From NCBI GenBank assembly GCA_027257055.1, contig JAPVLO010000322.1:1674001-1738000 (forward strand): a DNA stretch of 64,000 nucleotides. The letters are read 5' to 3'. The notes beneath the pieces were generated by a model, which had not been told where the DNA came from, searched no databases, and saw only the letters and a program-made list of their open reading frames with translations. Shown here piece by piece: positions 10,240 to 21,715 of the stretch. Source of the DNA: Cephalopachus bancanus. Lineage: Eukaryota > Chordata > Mammalia > Primates > Tarsiidae. Position 1 is the first letter of the stretch. Every line of letters starts with the position of its first letter. The position numbers were made by a program, and so were the translations under genes.

Positions 10240-11140
10240 AGAAGTAAGTATCTCATTCCTTGGCCTGAGCTTCTTCAAGCAATTCCCCTAGATGGGCAAG
10301 ATGCCTGAGCCTCCCCAAGTCCTGGTCATTTTCTGTAGGTAAACTCTGCCCATGTGTCTCCATTGCTCCAGACAAGCTCTGGCCATGAAGAGCCCAGAAG
10401 AGCCTTTACCTCCCATATCCAGGACTTCCTGCTCCCAGTGATACAATCAAAACATCCTTGGAGGCCCAGCAGCCAAATCACACTGAATGTCGTCCTTAGA
10501 ATCTTCCTAATAAGCTACCACCAAGCCACAACTCCCTCTTCTGCTCCCAGGCACTGCAGTTGGAATCTATGGGCAGACCCCTCCACACTCCATGTTTCAG
10601 ATTACAGGGTGTCTGTAATGCATTCTCTGGGCAGTCAGTTGGTGGGCCACGATGAGCCCCCAAGTATCTGTGCACCAAGTGGTAGTTCATACACAGTAGA
10701 GCTTTTTCACAGCAGAACCCAAAACACAAACTTGTTCTAGCATCTGGTCAGCTCAGACTCACAGGCAGAACACTCTGCCTATCCTGGGCTCCAGCCAGAA
10801 GTCTCCCGAGACAGAGGCCATAGTCCAGTCTGCATGGACGGATGGCCCTGGCTCCATCAGGCCCTGGCTCTCCTGCTCCTTCAATGGCTTCTTCCTTACA
10901 TTCCCTCTCATCCTCCAAGTATGTGTTCAAGCCCGGGCATGGAAAATAGGTTCATCTCGCCAGCCAATTCCAAGAGCCTGATAATAGCTCCCTGAACTGA
11001 CTTCCTCAGCTCAGCAGAATGGCTAGTGACGCCCACCAGTGCTGGAGAGAGGACAGGGCAGCACATGGGCCAGTTACTGTCATCTTCCATTAAGGATCAG
11101 TCCCTTTCCCTCAAATCTGCTCCCCCAAGCTAAAACTCGC
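10240..11140. other. Non-coding stretch without recognised features
   Basis: No named repeat, simple tract or coding signal. The ORFs here are short and overlap in opposite frames. Confidence 0.45.
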
Positions 11141-11144
11141 ATTG

Positions 11145-11640
11145 CTTCCACAACAAACTCCCTCACCCCCACATATGACAATGCATAACCTCATTTCTTC
11201 ACCAAAAGAGCTCTCTCCAAGGATATCAACAAATTCCTATTTGTCAAGTCCTGTGCTCTTTCCTTGATCTCCATGCCTTTGCATCATTAGATATGGTTGA
11301 CTTTTCTCTGGAAATTTCTCCCGTCCCCATGGAATCCTGAGGCACTCCTGCATCCAGTAGTCCCTTGCTTTTCCAACCACACATCCTGTTTCTTTTCCCA
11401 TCTCATCAACGTGACCATGTTCCAGACTCAGTTTCCAGCTCTCCCTTGCTCAGGCCAGTGCACTCCCTCCCTCTGAGATCCCATGCCCAGCTCTGTCCTT
11501 GGGGAAAAACCCATCTCATTCTACCCCTCCTAAGAGGCAGCCCTTCTACCCACTGGCCACTGCCATGGATCAGAACTCTGAATCCTCAGCATTTCCTCCT
11601 TCCTCCAGGATCAACTCCTGCTCTGGATTTGTCATGATGC
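11145..11640 (+). mobile_element. L2 LINE, coding-end region, sense (pseudogenic)
   Basis: Successive phrases ('TTTGTCAAGTCCTGTGCTC', 'GAGATCCCATGCCCAGCTCTGTCCTTGG') line up in order with the 3' part of the L2 reverse-transcriptase ORF ('ggcatttgacacagttgatcac... gggctcagtccttgg'). All frames are broken. Confidence 0.5.
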
Positions 11641-11836
11641 ATGGTCCTTCCAGGCACCATGGAGCAAATTTTTGGCTTATGCCATGATACTTTATCCACA
11701 TCCATTAAATCAACATATGCTGATTCTTCCTATCTGGTATCTGTCTTATTTCCAAAACGCTACAATAAATAGCTTTATTATTTGTTCTGATTGAAAAACA
11801 TCATATATCTTCATTACTTTAAAAAAAATCAATCAA

Positions 11837-11993
11837 CCTGGGCAAAATAGTGAGACCTCATCTCTACAAAAAATGAGCCAGTATTGTGGTGTGCGCCTAT
11901 AGTCCCAGCTACTTGGGAGAACCACCTGAGTCCAGGAGATTGAGACTGCACTCCAGCCTGGGCAATAGAGTGAGACTCTGCCTCAAAAAAAAA
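11837..11993 (+). mobile_element. Alu fragment, 5'-truncated and internally shortened
   Basis: Starts at 'CCTGGGCAAAATAGTGAGACC' in the left arm, runs into an abbreviated right arm, and ends 'GAGACTCTGCCTCAAAAAAAAA'. AluJ-like. Confidence 0.85.
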
Positions 11994-11994
11994 G

Positions 11995-14262
11995 TCAAAC
12001 CAATACTTAAAAGTATGAAGAAGAAAGTAAAAATCCTACCACCCAGATATAACCACTCCTAGCATTTTGGTGAACAGCCTTCTAGACATATCTCTATGCA
12101 TATATACACATAGAGATCTATGTATATAATTTTATAGACGAGGAATTGTATTATACATACTGTTCTCGCCAACACCTGCTTTTCTCTCCCAACAATATGT
12201 CCTAGACATCTTTCTATGTCAATAAATAGAGCTCTACAAAATTATTTTAATTACTTCATAGTATTCTATTGTATGTATGTATCATACTTTATTTAACTGA
12301 GTCTCTACGAATGATGATCATTTAGGATGTTGTCAAGATTTTATACTCATAAACAATGTTGGGATAAATATCTTTGTGCATATCGCTTTGTTCATTCTTG
12401 CAATAATTGCCTTAGAATAGAACCTGATACATGAGATTGCTGCAGTTAAGGAGATGCTAGTTCTAGTTTTGCCACTCTGCCCTTCAGAAAGCTTACAACG
12501 GCATCTTTCTCATCAACAGTGTTCAGGCATCTGCCTATATCCTTGCCAACCCTGGGTTTTGTCATCCTTAATGTTTGAGACCAGATCGACAGAAGGCAAA
12601 TGACCCTCATTTTTATTGGCATTGCTGAGATTATCATGAAGGTAAATAAATATCTTTCTGTTTCTTCAGTCATTTGTAATTATTTTCTTTGTGAATTGCC
12701 TGTTCATGTCCTTTGCCCATTCTTCTGAGATCTTATTTTTTTCTTAATAATTTGTAAGAATTATTTGTACTTTAGAAATAAGACTAAATTTTTGTCTATC
12801 ATATATATACATTTATTTATTTACATTTCTATATACTCCCCTGTTTTAACATTTTCTTATAATGTTCTCTAAAATACTTTAAATTTTTCATATTTATCAA
12901 ATGTATCAGTCTTCTATGATTTCTGGATATCATGTCACACTTAGAAGAATCTTCCTTACCTTAAAGTGATCAAAACATTTACTCATTTATGCCACCATGG
13001 TCAGCATGGCAACACAAGAGAGAAAGACAGCTTGTGTTGTAACAGCTGGCCTATTATCCCAGCACCATTTATAAAATAGTCTATATTTCCACATTCAGTT
13101 GAAGTGTCATTTCATCATCTAAAGTCCCCTTAAATACCTGGATCCATTTCTGCACTCTCTTTTTTGTCCCAATTATCTATCTGTCTATTCTTATACAAGA
13201 ATTTTAATTATTGTCCCTTCATAAAACACTTTAGTGCCAGATAGAATAAATAATCATCATGTTTTCTTTGGGGGATTTTCCTGATGACTCTCATGTTTTT
13301 ATTCATCCAGATTAGCTTCATAATTATTTTGTGAAAAAGTTTTTTAAAATTCTGTTAGTATGGTGTCCAGGAAAGAGAAAAAAAGAAAACTGCTAAAAAT
13401 CTTATTGAGATCTTGATTGGATTACCTTGCTTTTGTGCATTCATTTAAGGAGAATTTACATCTTCACAGTGTTAAATCTTTCTACCCAAGAACCAGGGAT
13501 GTATCATATTTACTCGAGTCTCATATCCCTCAGAAGAGTTTCCTCGTTTTCTTCATGCAATCCTACACATTACTCTGTAAAGTTTATTTTCAGGTATTTT
13601 TGTGTTTTTTCTTTCTTCTTGACACTGTGGATGAGGCCTTTTATTTTACCTTCTAGATATTCATTTTATAAATAGAAAAGCTATTAGTTTGTGAAAATTG
13701 TTTTGCTACTGGCCATTTTACTAAGCCCTATTTTTCTAATTTCTTTTCAGGAAATTGCCTGGGATTTTCCAGATAATAATCTTATCTGCAAACTATCATT
13801 ACTTGCTCCTCTCCCCAATATTTATTCTTTATATTCATCTTCTTGTCTAATTGCAATGTCTGATTACAACGTGTTTTTTAAAAATACTGATAACAACACA
13901 GCCCCAGCACAGTATGGTGGCTCACACCTGTAATTCCAACACTTTGGGAGGTTGAAGCAGGAGGATCACTTGAAGCCAGGAACCAAGACCAGTCTGGGCA
14001 TAGCAAGTCCTCGCCTCTACAAAAAAAATTTTTAAAAATAGCCAGGCATGGTGGCACACACCTGTAGTCCTAGCTAATCAGGAGGCTGAGGCAGAAGGAT
14101 CATCAAAGACCAGGAGGTCAAGGCTGTGGTGAGCCACGACTGCACCACTGCACTCCAGCCTGGGTAACAGAGTGAGACCCTGACTCAAAAAAAGCAACAG
14201 TTACCCTGGTCTGGTTTCTGATTTTAATGAGACTATATCTAGAGTTTCACCAACCTAATGTC
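11995..14262 (-). mobile_element. L1M LINE, 3' half, antisense, interrupted by an AluJ
   Basis: The AT-rich segment reads as antisense L1: 'TTGCCTGTTCATGTCCTTTGCCCAT' is the reverse of the ORF2-end 'atgggcaaaggacatgaacag', 'CCTTGCCAACCC' is the reverse of 'gggttggcaagg', and 'GGGATTTTCCAGATAATAATC...TCTGCAAAC' is the reverse of 'tttgcagatgacatgatt...'. The L1 continues after the AluJ at 14200-14262 ('CTGGTTTCTGATTTTAATGAG'). Stops and frameshifts are everywhere, so it is dead. Confidence 0.8.
13903..14193 (+). mobile_element. Alu (AluJ-like), full dimer, inside L1M
   Basis: CCAGCACAGTATGGTGGCTCACACCTG to GAGACCCTGACTC plus A-tail. Linker at about 14022-14038. It splits the antisense L1, so it is younger than that L1. 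Confidence 0.9.
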
Positions 14263-14329
14263 TCTTGCTTCATTCTCTCCACCTCGTAAACACTATCTTA
14301 GCCTAGCCCAAGTTTTTTTGTCGCATGAA

Positions 14330-14510
14330 TGAGGATACAGGGTTTGAAGTTGGATGACCCGTTTAAGTCCTGACTCTGCCATGTACTAACCATGTTATCT
14401 AGCTAAGTAAGTCAAGATCTTTGAAATCCAGTTCAAAACAAAAAAAAAAGGAGGGCTCTTTTAAGGATTAAGTGTATTAATACACAAACTAAGCATCAGT
14501 AAATGATCAT
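14330..14510 (+). mobile_element. MIR SINE, sense
   Basis: 'GTTTAAGTCCTGACTCTGCCATGTACTAACCATGTTATCTAGCTAAGT' matches the MIR core; 'AAGGATTAAGTGTATTAATAC' matches the 'aggattaaatgagttaatac' part. A 9-base A run interrupts it near 14441. Confidence 0.75.
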
Positions 14511-14534
14511 CTTTTTTAGGTCTCAGCCCCCGAC

Positions 14535-14880
14535 TTCTCCTTCCAATCCAACCTATATATATCTCCCGCTCTTAAGGTGACCCTTCCAATTGTTCAAATT
14601 CCTTACCACTTCCCTTCCTCTGTTCATAAGTCTTCAGTTACTCCCAGGGCCTACAGAATCAAGCCCAAGTTCTTAGCCTTGAATCTGAGTCCTTCCATTA
14701 TTCAATCCCAAACTTCCAGTCTCATTTCCTGTAGTCCTTGGCCATCACTGACCCCCAGCACACACCCCTCATCAACCCTTTACTCCAGCCTAAATGTTCT
14801 CCTCATTCATGGCTGCCTAATACCATGTGGCACTACCTCCCCATTCAGATTCCTCTATCAGTCACTATATACACTTTTAT
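14535..14880 (+). mobile_element. L2 LINE, sense
   Basis: 'CCCAGGGCCTACAGAATCAAGCCCAAGTTC' and 'CCTTGGCCATCACTGACCCC' follow the L2 order around 'agagtaaaagccaaagtccttac'. Diverged and non-coding. Confidence 0.65.
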
Positions 14881-15555
14881 AATACAAGCAATACAAAAAT
14901 GAAATCCAAACTGGTCTAGTAAAGCAGATTTATTAGTTCACTTACTGGGTACTCCAGATGCAACAGCCATCGTGCCCAGTTTGATCGGGGCTGGGCCTCC
15001 ATTTTTTGTGATTTTCTAGGTTCTTCCCACCTCTGTATGTTGGCTATATTCTCAGGTTAGTGTTCCTAGTCACCAGATGCCTGCCAAAAACTAGCACCAC
15101 GTTTCCTCATTCAAATCCAGATAGAGCGAGATTAGATGTGTTTCCCCTACTATCCAACAAAAATCCCAAGCTTCTGTCTGATTGGGCCAGGCTGAATCAA
15201 CCCCTGTGAAGAGGGGAGTGTGTGCAGGATAGCTTTAGAACCAGCCAACATGCCAAGGTCAGGGGAGAAGGCATTAGCTGGACAGGCTACACCAATCAAC
15301 ACCCATCCGCACAGCCACGCTGAGTGATGGAGGTGGACGGTGGGGCTGACAGCCTCACTCACATGACAGCCTCTTCCATTTCATTTCCCTGGGATTTAGG
15401 CTTCCTAAAAGACCCAAGTCAAGCCTTAGGCCTCTGGCAATGTGCCCCTCCACTTAGCTCCCAGAGCTCTTACTTTCTGCTCAACACACGGGAACCACTG
15501 CCATATACAATTTATTTATATAGTCAGTTGACTCGTCTTCCCAATTAGTAATCAC
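14881..15555. other. Non-coding stretch without recognised features
   Basis: No named repeat or coding signal. The sequence is unique-looking, and a 74-codon ORF in it has no recognisable domain. Confidence 0.45.
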
Positions 15556-15559
15556 AGAA

Positions 15560-15690
15560 CTGATTGAGGTCTATAAAACACTTTACACAAGCTAGTTGTT
15601 TTCACCTTCACCACAATCCTGTAGGACTCAGAGAGGTTAAGTGACTTGCCCTGTGTCACACAGTCAGAGACAACATCTCCCCAGAGGCCT
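15560..15690 (-). mobile_element. MIR SINE, antisense
   Basis: 'CACTTTACACAAGC', then 'GACTCAGAGAGGTTAAGTGACTTGCCCTGTGTCACACAGTCAGAGAC': a well-preserved antisense MIR core. Confidence 0.85.
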
Positions 15691-15709
15691 CTGCAGCAAT
15701 TGCACATTC

Positions 15710-15766
15710 TCATGCACACACACACATGCACACACACACACGCACGCGCGCGCGCACACACACACC
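15710..15766 (+). repeat. (CA)n/(CG)n microsatellite, Z-DNA type
   Basis: ATGCACACACACACATGCAC followed by ACGCACGCGCGCGCGCACAC: an alternating purine-pyrimidine run of about 55 bp with a CG core, directly after an antisense MIR. Confidence 0.9.
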
Positions 15767-15914
15767 ACTCCCTCCTCCAATCCCCGCCTCAGGCCTGACC
15801 TGAAGATGCAGAAACCTCCCCTAGAGCCACCCCTTTTCTCACTTCACCTCAATTTCTAGCACTCTTAATCTTCCTCCAAAAAGTACAGAGAAAGTTTCTT
15901 GCCAGACAGCAGTT

Positions 15915-16060
15915 TCTAAGATTTGTTTGACAAGGCCAGGTAAAATTCAAATGACTCAGGGTGATTTAATCTGCTTGGGGCCCGGGTGGTAAATCAGGGC
16001 AGCCCAGGCTGCTGCCGCCCCAGAAACCCACCAGCCAAGCCGATGACAGGAGTTTATCTG
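15915..16060. promoter_or_regulatory. Candidate conserved non-coding element
   Basis: Repeat-free segment with an AP-1-type ATGACTCAG (15951-15959) followed closely by TTTAATCTG (OTX/bicoid-type TAATC core). Function is inferred only from motif density and absence of repeats. Confidence 0.3.
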
Positions 16061-16324
16061 CAGATCTGCGGGTGAGAGCCCTGGGAGCAAGCATGGCGGC
16101 CAGGGGGTTCCTCTCCACTGCACATGGAATACATTTGGAGGGTCCCACAGCCCGCAGTCTCTGCCGACCCACATGTTCCACCAGGAAGCATCCTACCCAA
16201 GGCTGCAGCCCCAATTCCTCCCTCCCCCAGCTCTGCCTCATCATCAGAGCTGGTTCCCAAACCCATAATGAACTTTTTGAGGGAGGGAGAGCAGCATTGG
16301 TCAAGCTCTCACTGAAACTGCCAC

Positions 16325-16545
16325 CTCTATGCCAGGCCCTCGAGTACCCATTACCTCATTTTATCTTCACAACAACTTAATGAGGGAGGCGTACCCATCC
16401 CCAGTTTACAGGTGACTTAATAGAGGCTCAGAGTGATTAAATATCTTGCCCAGGGTCATTACACAGCTAGTAAGAGGCAGGCCAAGATTCAAACTTACAC
16501 TCAAAAGACTTCAAAATCCTTACTCTTTTAACACCACCCCTTGTG
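16325..16545 (-). mobile_element. MIR SINE, antisense, nearly full length
   Basis: 'GCCAGGCCCTCGAGTACCCATTACCTCATTTTATCTTCACAACAAC', 'GGCTCAGAGTGATTAAATATCTTGCCCAGGGTCATTACACAGCTAG' and 'CTTTTAACACCACC' cover the MIR from 3' to 5' end. Confidence 0.9.
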
Positions 16546-16690
16546 GAGGCCCAGGGGAATAAGAAGCCAGAAGCTTCCATGGGGACCTTGTTGTCATCCA
16601 AGAAAAGAGAAAGGCAGTCCCTGTCTGAAAGAAAGTTGTGAGTCTGAGCAAATGAAGCAACAGTTTTCTCTCACAAAAAGGAATTGTAGG

Positions 16691-16988
<298 letters not shown>

Positions 16989-16998
16989 AAGGAATTGT

Positions 16999-17600
16999 CA
17001 AAGGAGAAGGTAGTCACACTTATGAGGTACCCACTAAGTGCCAAATATGTGCACATATGTGGGTGCCATGTGCTATGTGCTATATAGACATCACCCTAAC
17101 CATAACTCCATATACAACAAATATTTACTGTGAGTTGGTACATATTTACCAACTACCTCTTTGAAAGAAAAAGGAACCCAGATTTGTAGCATTTGCCAAT
17201 TTCTGTGGTGTAAATACTTTCACGATGGTCAATTTCAAGCTACCAATGGGATGTCCCCAAACACAGAATTGGGAAGAGATGCCCCCAACTATGTGTGTAG
17301 GAAAGGTTTGGAACCCCAAATGGTTGTACAAACCAGTAGGAACCCACTCCAGCACACTGATGCCTGCAAGAGAGGTTCTATTAAACCCACTTAACAGATG
17401 AAATCACACAAAAACATGCTCAACCTGAAATCCACTCCTTTACAATTTCCTACAGCCCACACCCCTCCATGTTCCTGGAAGCAAACACGACACAGAGAGT
17501 CCCAGTCACTGATCTCTAATTGCTGAAGGAGGTGGACTCCTGAGAGATCCTGAAGCAAGGAGGAAGACCAGTGAGTAACAGTTCAGCAGCTCAAGGTTCA
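16999..17600. other. Non-coding stretch without recognised features
   Basis: AT/GC-balanced DNA with no repeat I can name. Short ORFs only. Confidence 0.4.
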
Positions 17601-17644
17601 GCCAACAGAAGAGCATTCTGAAAGTCCCTCTAGACTTATAGCTA

Positions 17645-17715
17645 CAGGAAGGCAGTCTCCAGCAATGACTGGCACATAGTACACGCTCAATAAAGAATGA
17701 ATGAATGAATGAGCC
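17645..17715 (+). mobile_element. MIR/L2 3' tail with (GAAT)n
   Basis: 'ACTGGCACATAGTACACGCTCAATAAAGAATGAATGAATGAATGA' is the shared 3' end of MIR/L2 elements ending in a short GAAT repeat. Confidence 0.75.
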
Positions 17716-17739
17716 ATTACACACACGTTTCATTTATAC

Positions 17740-18412
17740 TTCAAACTCACCAGATCTAGAACCCAGCCCATCATCACTCCCAAAGACCTATCTCTCCTGT
17801 GTTTCCTGTCTTGGTGAATATCACCAAGCCGGAAGCCTCGGAGTCCTTGGCTCTTCTATCTTCCTCACCACCATCACCCCCCCCGACATCCAATCAACCA
17901 AGTCCTATTGATCCTACCTCCTCAGCGTCTCTTGAAGAGGTGCTGTCTTCAACATCCTGGCTCTGACTCCCTGGCTCAGACTATCACCATCACATGCTGA
18001 GCTAACATAACAGCTTCTTGACCGGTCTCATCAACATGCAACCTTCGCCTGTCTCCCATCCCAGCCTTCATCAAATCCATTGTCGACAAAGCTGCCAAAG
18101 TGATCTTTCAGGATTGCACCTCTGAGCATGTCACTCCCACCCCTTCAGTTGTTCCCCATGGCCCAGAGGATGAAATCAGAGTCCCTTGGACCTCCCGGGT
18201 CTGGCCCCATCTCCCTCTGCTGATTGATCACTCATCTCTTCCCACACCCCAAGCTGGTCTTTATTCTCCAACACCAGCCTGCATGGTGTTGATCACATGC
18301 CTGTCTCTTGCTCCTATCCAAGCCTATACCTCCTGCCTGGAATGCACACTCTTCCCTCTACCATCTCCCTTCTCTTTGCCTGATAACTTCTACTCATCCT
18401 CTAAGAGGTAAG
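17740..18412 (+). mobile_element. L2 LINE, sense, long fragment
   Basis: Runs in L2 order: 'CTTGGCTCTTCTATCTTCCTCACC', 'CTTCTTGACCGGTCTC', 'AAAGTGATCTTTCAGGATTGCACCTCTGAGCATGTCACTCCC', 'CAGTTGTTCCCCATGGCCCAGAGGATGAAATCAGAGTCCC', 'GCCTGGAATGCACACTCTTCC'. About 670 bp of a dead element, followed by a short MIR 3' trace to about 18475 ('TCTTTTAGTCCTAACGTTTCATGATTCTA'). Confidence 0.75.
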
Positions 18413-18544
18413 ATAGAGTAAGTAGATGGTTTCTGGAGGCTCTTTTAGTCCTAACGTTTCATGATTCTAATGCCAAGTCTTGATATTCAAGGCTCTCTGA
18501 ATACCACAGTCACCTTCTTTCTTCTTGGGATCCTGACCATGTCC

Positions 18545-18690
18545 TCGGGAGTCTTGTAGTCCAATTCCACCATTTTACAGACAGAAAATCTGAGGGCCAG
18601 ACAGGGAAAGGGATTGGCCAAAAATCACACAGCAAGTCAATGGCAGAGACAGGACAGGAACCAGGCACCTGCCCCAAGCCCAGGGATCCT
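18545..18690 (-). mobile_element. MIR SINE, antisense
   Basis: 'CCACCATTTTACAGACAGAAAATCTGAGGGCCAGACAGGGAAAGGGATTGGCCAAAAATCACACAGCAAG' is an antisense MIR core. Confidence 0.8.
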
Positions 18691-18699
18691 TCTTTGCAC

Positions 18700-19075
18700 T
18701 ACACTCTCCAACTTGATCCTTCTCGGCCAACATAGATATTACCACAACCATCACTACCCCGCTCTGACTTATCTCCTCTCATCCAAGCCACACTCACACC
18801 TTTCCGGCCTTTGCTCAGGCCACCATAAGGTCATTCCCTCAACTCCATTCAACTTCAAGGATCCTCCTCCCCCAGAAAGCCTGCCTTGGTTATCAAACCA
18901 AATTCATCACCCACACCCATACTTACACATCCTTCCCCAAACCACCCATGTTTTTCAAAACCCAGCAGCTAGGGCTTGGTTCACTCACCTGCAGGTGATG
19001 TCTTGTTCAGTCTCACCAGGCAGGAGGCCACTCCTCAAAGCTGGCTGATGTCTCTTCGTCATCTTTCTTCTTCTC
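18700..19075 (+). mobile_element. L2 LINE fragment, sense
   Basis: 'CCACACTCACACCTTTCCGGCCTTTGCTCAGGCCACC' and 'AAAGCCTGCCTTGGTTATC' resemble the L2 'cagggcctttgcacttgctg...aggccttccctg' region. A 144-codon ORF (18614-19048) running through it is incidental. Confidence 0.5.
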
Positions 19076-19144
19076 CTTCTCTCTTTGCATCCCCCGGCTC
19101 AATACAGAACTACTCAGGATAACAAAGCAAAGCCAAAAGAGTGG

Positions 19145-19345
19145 TATCCAAGGTCAGATCGACAGAGGTTCAAATCCCAGCTCTGTAATCCCCCCTGTCT
19201 GGCTGACCGTCATCCATCTGAGCCTCGACTTTCCTCATCTGTGAAGTGAGTCCCACCACCCAGGGTAGTAGTGGGTAAGGACTGGATGGCTTACCCACAC
19301 TACAGTTCTAGTGCTTAGTAAGTTCTTCATAAATGATAGTTCCCT
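19145..19345 (+). mobile_element. MIR SINE, sense
   Basis: 'AGAGGTTCAAATCCCAGCTCTG', 'GAGCCTCGACTTTCCTCATCTGTGAAGTGAG' and 'CTAGTGCTTAGTAAGTTCTTCATAAATGATAG' give 5' to 3' MIR order. Confidence 0.8.
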
Positions 19346-20790
19346 GCCCCACTGCTTTCTCCATGAAGCCAAGACACTTGGAGAAATTAATGCCTCTGGG
19401 CTGGAGACGGGCAGTATTGAGCACACTTCTTCTCACTCGTGTGAGAAACACGGAGAGTCACCACCCCTTCCCCACCCCCAGCAATCTGCCTTAACCTTCC
19501 CGTCACAAACGCCTTGTTTATTTCAATATTATCCATTTTACTTTTCCGTTCATGCAAAAAAAAAATGATAAAAACAGATTTAAGAGGGAAAAAAGTATTT
19601 AACGAGTAAAACTGTCTGCAGCCCTGTTTCTTTCTCGGGAAAAAGTGGCTGAGATCCTGGCATAGGAGAGGGAAGCGCAACAGCTTCCCTTCACGGCAGC
19701 TGCCAGAAGAATCGCATCTCAGAGTGGAGCAGAACCTTAAACAGCGCGTCTCCCAGCCAGGAGCTTCCTGTGCCGAACTCAGCTTGGCAGGTGACACCCA
19801 GCTGGAGCGGAGACCCAGCCCCAACGTGAGCAACCTCAAGGCCTCCTGCACCTGCCCCACCTCCAGCATAGGAGAACCAGCCCAGCCAGGCCCTGGCAAC
19901 CCACTGCAAATCAGGATAAGGACTCCAGAAAGGGAAGGAGAGAGCTCCAAAGGCGGAGGATTGCCTGGCCAGGGGCCAAGGGATCAGGACCCAACCCAGT
20001 TCCAGCACATTCAGGAACCAGCACTTTCCTCTCCCTTGAAGGAGAGTAGCTGAGCATAAAGATCAAATCCAAACAAAAGCTCGGAAAATCGGCAGCTTCA
20101 TTCCCACCTCCAAAGGCATCATTTAGGAGGCTGCTCTGGATGGAGCCCAAAGGTCAAACTCCAGAAGGACTCTGCCTTCCCTACAACCCAAAAACAAAGG
20201 GACAAAACTGGGAAAACAGAAAATAGCATATGACCTTCAAATGTGTACAATAGAAACTGTCCCAGAGTAGGGAGTAGACTGAGACTGGAGAGTGGTCCCC
20301 CTCCCATCTCCCAAACACCATACCTCTATTAATACAGCCTGCTGACTCATAATGAACTTACTGGCACCTGAGCTCCTAAATCGCTTACTCATGAGCTGCT
20401 ATTCCCCCTCTATGATTTTCTTTCTTTAGTCAAGATGGGCCTCAGCATTTATCCCTGTTATATTTCATCGTGTTAAATTCACCTTATCACTCCAGCCTGT
20501 TGAGATGTTTCTTAATCCTGATTCTGCTAGTCGAGCTTTTCTCTGTCCCTTGGAACTTTCTACCACCTCCAACTGTTAGAGGCTGGCAACCTCCATATCT
20601 TCTTCTGGGTCCTTGGCATAGATTAGCCAAAACAGAGTGGGAGGCAATCCCCTGTGGCAATCTCTAAAGACTCTGCAGACTGACCCAGTTCCATTTATGT
20701 GAACATTCATGGCTGTCCTTCAGCCAGATGGAGCCCCCTCGGGGCCCTCTCAGCCCTTCTTCATTCCTCAAGAGTCATGAGAGACTCAAG
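19346..20790. other. Non-coding stretch; weak candidate element at 20325-20420
   Basis: About 1.4 kb without a named repeat. Overlapping minus-strand ORFs (longest 187 codons, 19387-19950) have low-complexity or hydrophobic content and no domain I recognise. The segment 'CTGCTGACTCATAATGAAC' near 20340 has a MAF/AP-1-like TGCTGACTCA. The region may hold unrecognised regulatory DNA. Confidence 0.4.
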
Positions 20791-20794
20791 CCAA

Positions 20795-21015
20795 TGCCTT
20801 AGGAGGCAGTGTGACATGGCAGGAAGGGCCAGACCGTTGCAAGTTTGAATCCCAGCTCTACCACTCTTGGGCAAATCACTTAACTTCCTGGAGACTCTGT
20901 TTCTCACCTGTAAAACGGAGCCTGTCACACCAAGAGCACAAGCTTTCAAGGAGTAAGTAAGACCTGTGTGTGATGTACCCAGCACACAGTAGGTACTCAG
21001 TAAATAATAGATTCT
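20795..21015 (+). mobile_element. MIR SINE, sense, nearly full length
   Basis: 'GCAGTGTGACATGGCAGGAAGGGCCAGACCGTTGCAAGTTTGAATCCCAGCTCTACCACTC' through 'GGGCAAATCACTTAACTTCCTG' to 'CCAGCACACAGTAGGTACTCAGTAAATAATAG'. Confidence 0.88.
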
Positions 21016-21317
21016 TCTCCACCCCATGCTAGTTTGTCTTCTTCACCCACCCGTCATTAGCCCATCCAGAACCTAAAGGATTTGCCTGGTCTTGGTGAAC
21101 CCATGTTGGCTCCAGGGATCACTGTCTTCTCTTCACAGATCTCTTCACTAGACACTCACACTCATTCAAAATCAGCCAAAGCCCTGGACCTTTTTACATC
21201 TGAATTCCTGTTAAAAACAGACTTCCCTGAATAGACCTGTGTAGCTTATTAAATAACTTTAATGACAGCTTCATCCTTCCACTCCCATTATGAGAGTGAA
21301 AAAATATACAAATCTTA
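21016..21317. other. Non-coding stretch without recognised features
   Basis: No repeat or gene signal that I can name. Ends at an AT-rich site that was the Alu insertion target. Confidence 0.4.
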
Positions 21318-21613
21318 GCCAGGCATGGTGGCTCACACCTGTAATCCCAGCACTTGGGAGGTAGAGGTAGGAGGATAGATTGAGGCCAGGACTTTGAGAC
21401 CAGCCTGAACAATACATGAGATCCCATCAATACCCTCCCCTCAAAAAAAATTAGCCATACCTGTAGTCCCAGCTACTAGGAAGGCTGAAGTGGGAGGATT
21501 GTTTCAGCTCAGGAGTTGGAGGCTGCAGGGAAGCAATGATCGCACCACTACACTCCAGCCTAGGCACAAGGTGAGATCTCATCTCTAAAATTTAAAATAA
21601 AATTTTAAAAATA
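21318..21613 (+). mobile_element. Alu (AluJ-like), full dimer
   Basis: GCCAGGCATGGTGGCTCACACC start; left arm, TC-interrupted linker at 21428-21455, right arm, and an A/T-rich tail. Flanks share AAAAATATA-type sequence, a probable target-site duplication. Confidence 0.88.
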
Positions 21614-21619
21614 TATCTT

Positions 21620-21715
21620 TATGTTGCCTATGAGGAAAATGAAGTTCAAAGAAATTAAATAACCCTTCCAAGGTCACACAGCTGGAGAGGGTAAAAGCTG
21701 AGCACTGCTCTGGGT
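21620..21715 (-). mobile_element. MIR SINE fragment, antisense
   Basis: 'GCCTATGAGGAAAATGAAGTTCAAAGAAATTAAATAACCCTTCCAAGGTCACACAGCTGG' is a diverged antisense MIR core. Confidence 0.75.

Noticed and set aside
19387..19950. 187-codon minus-strand ORF
   Set aside because: No domain or splice signals I can support, and plus-strand ORFs overlap it. Low stop density in GC-rich DNA is enough to explain it.
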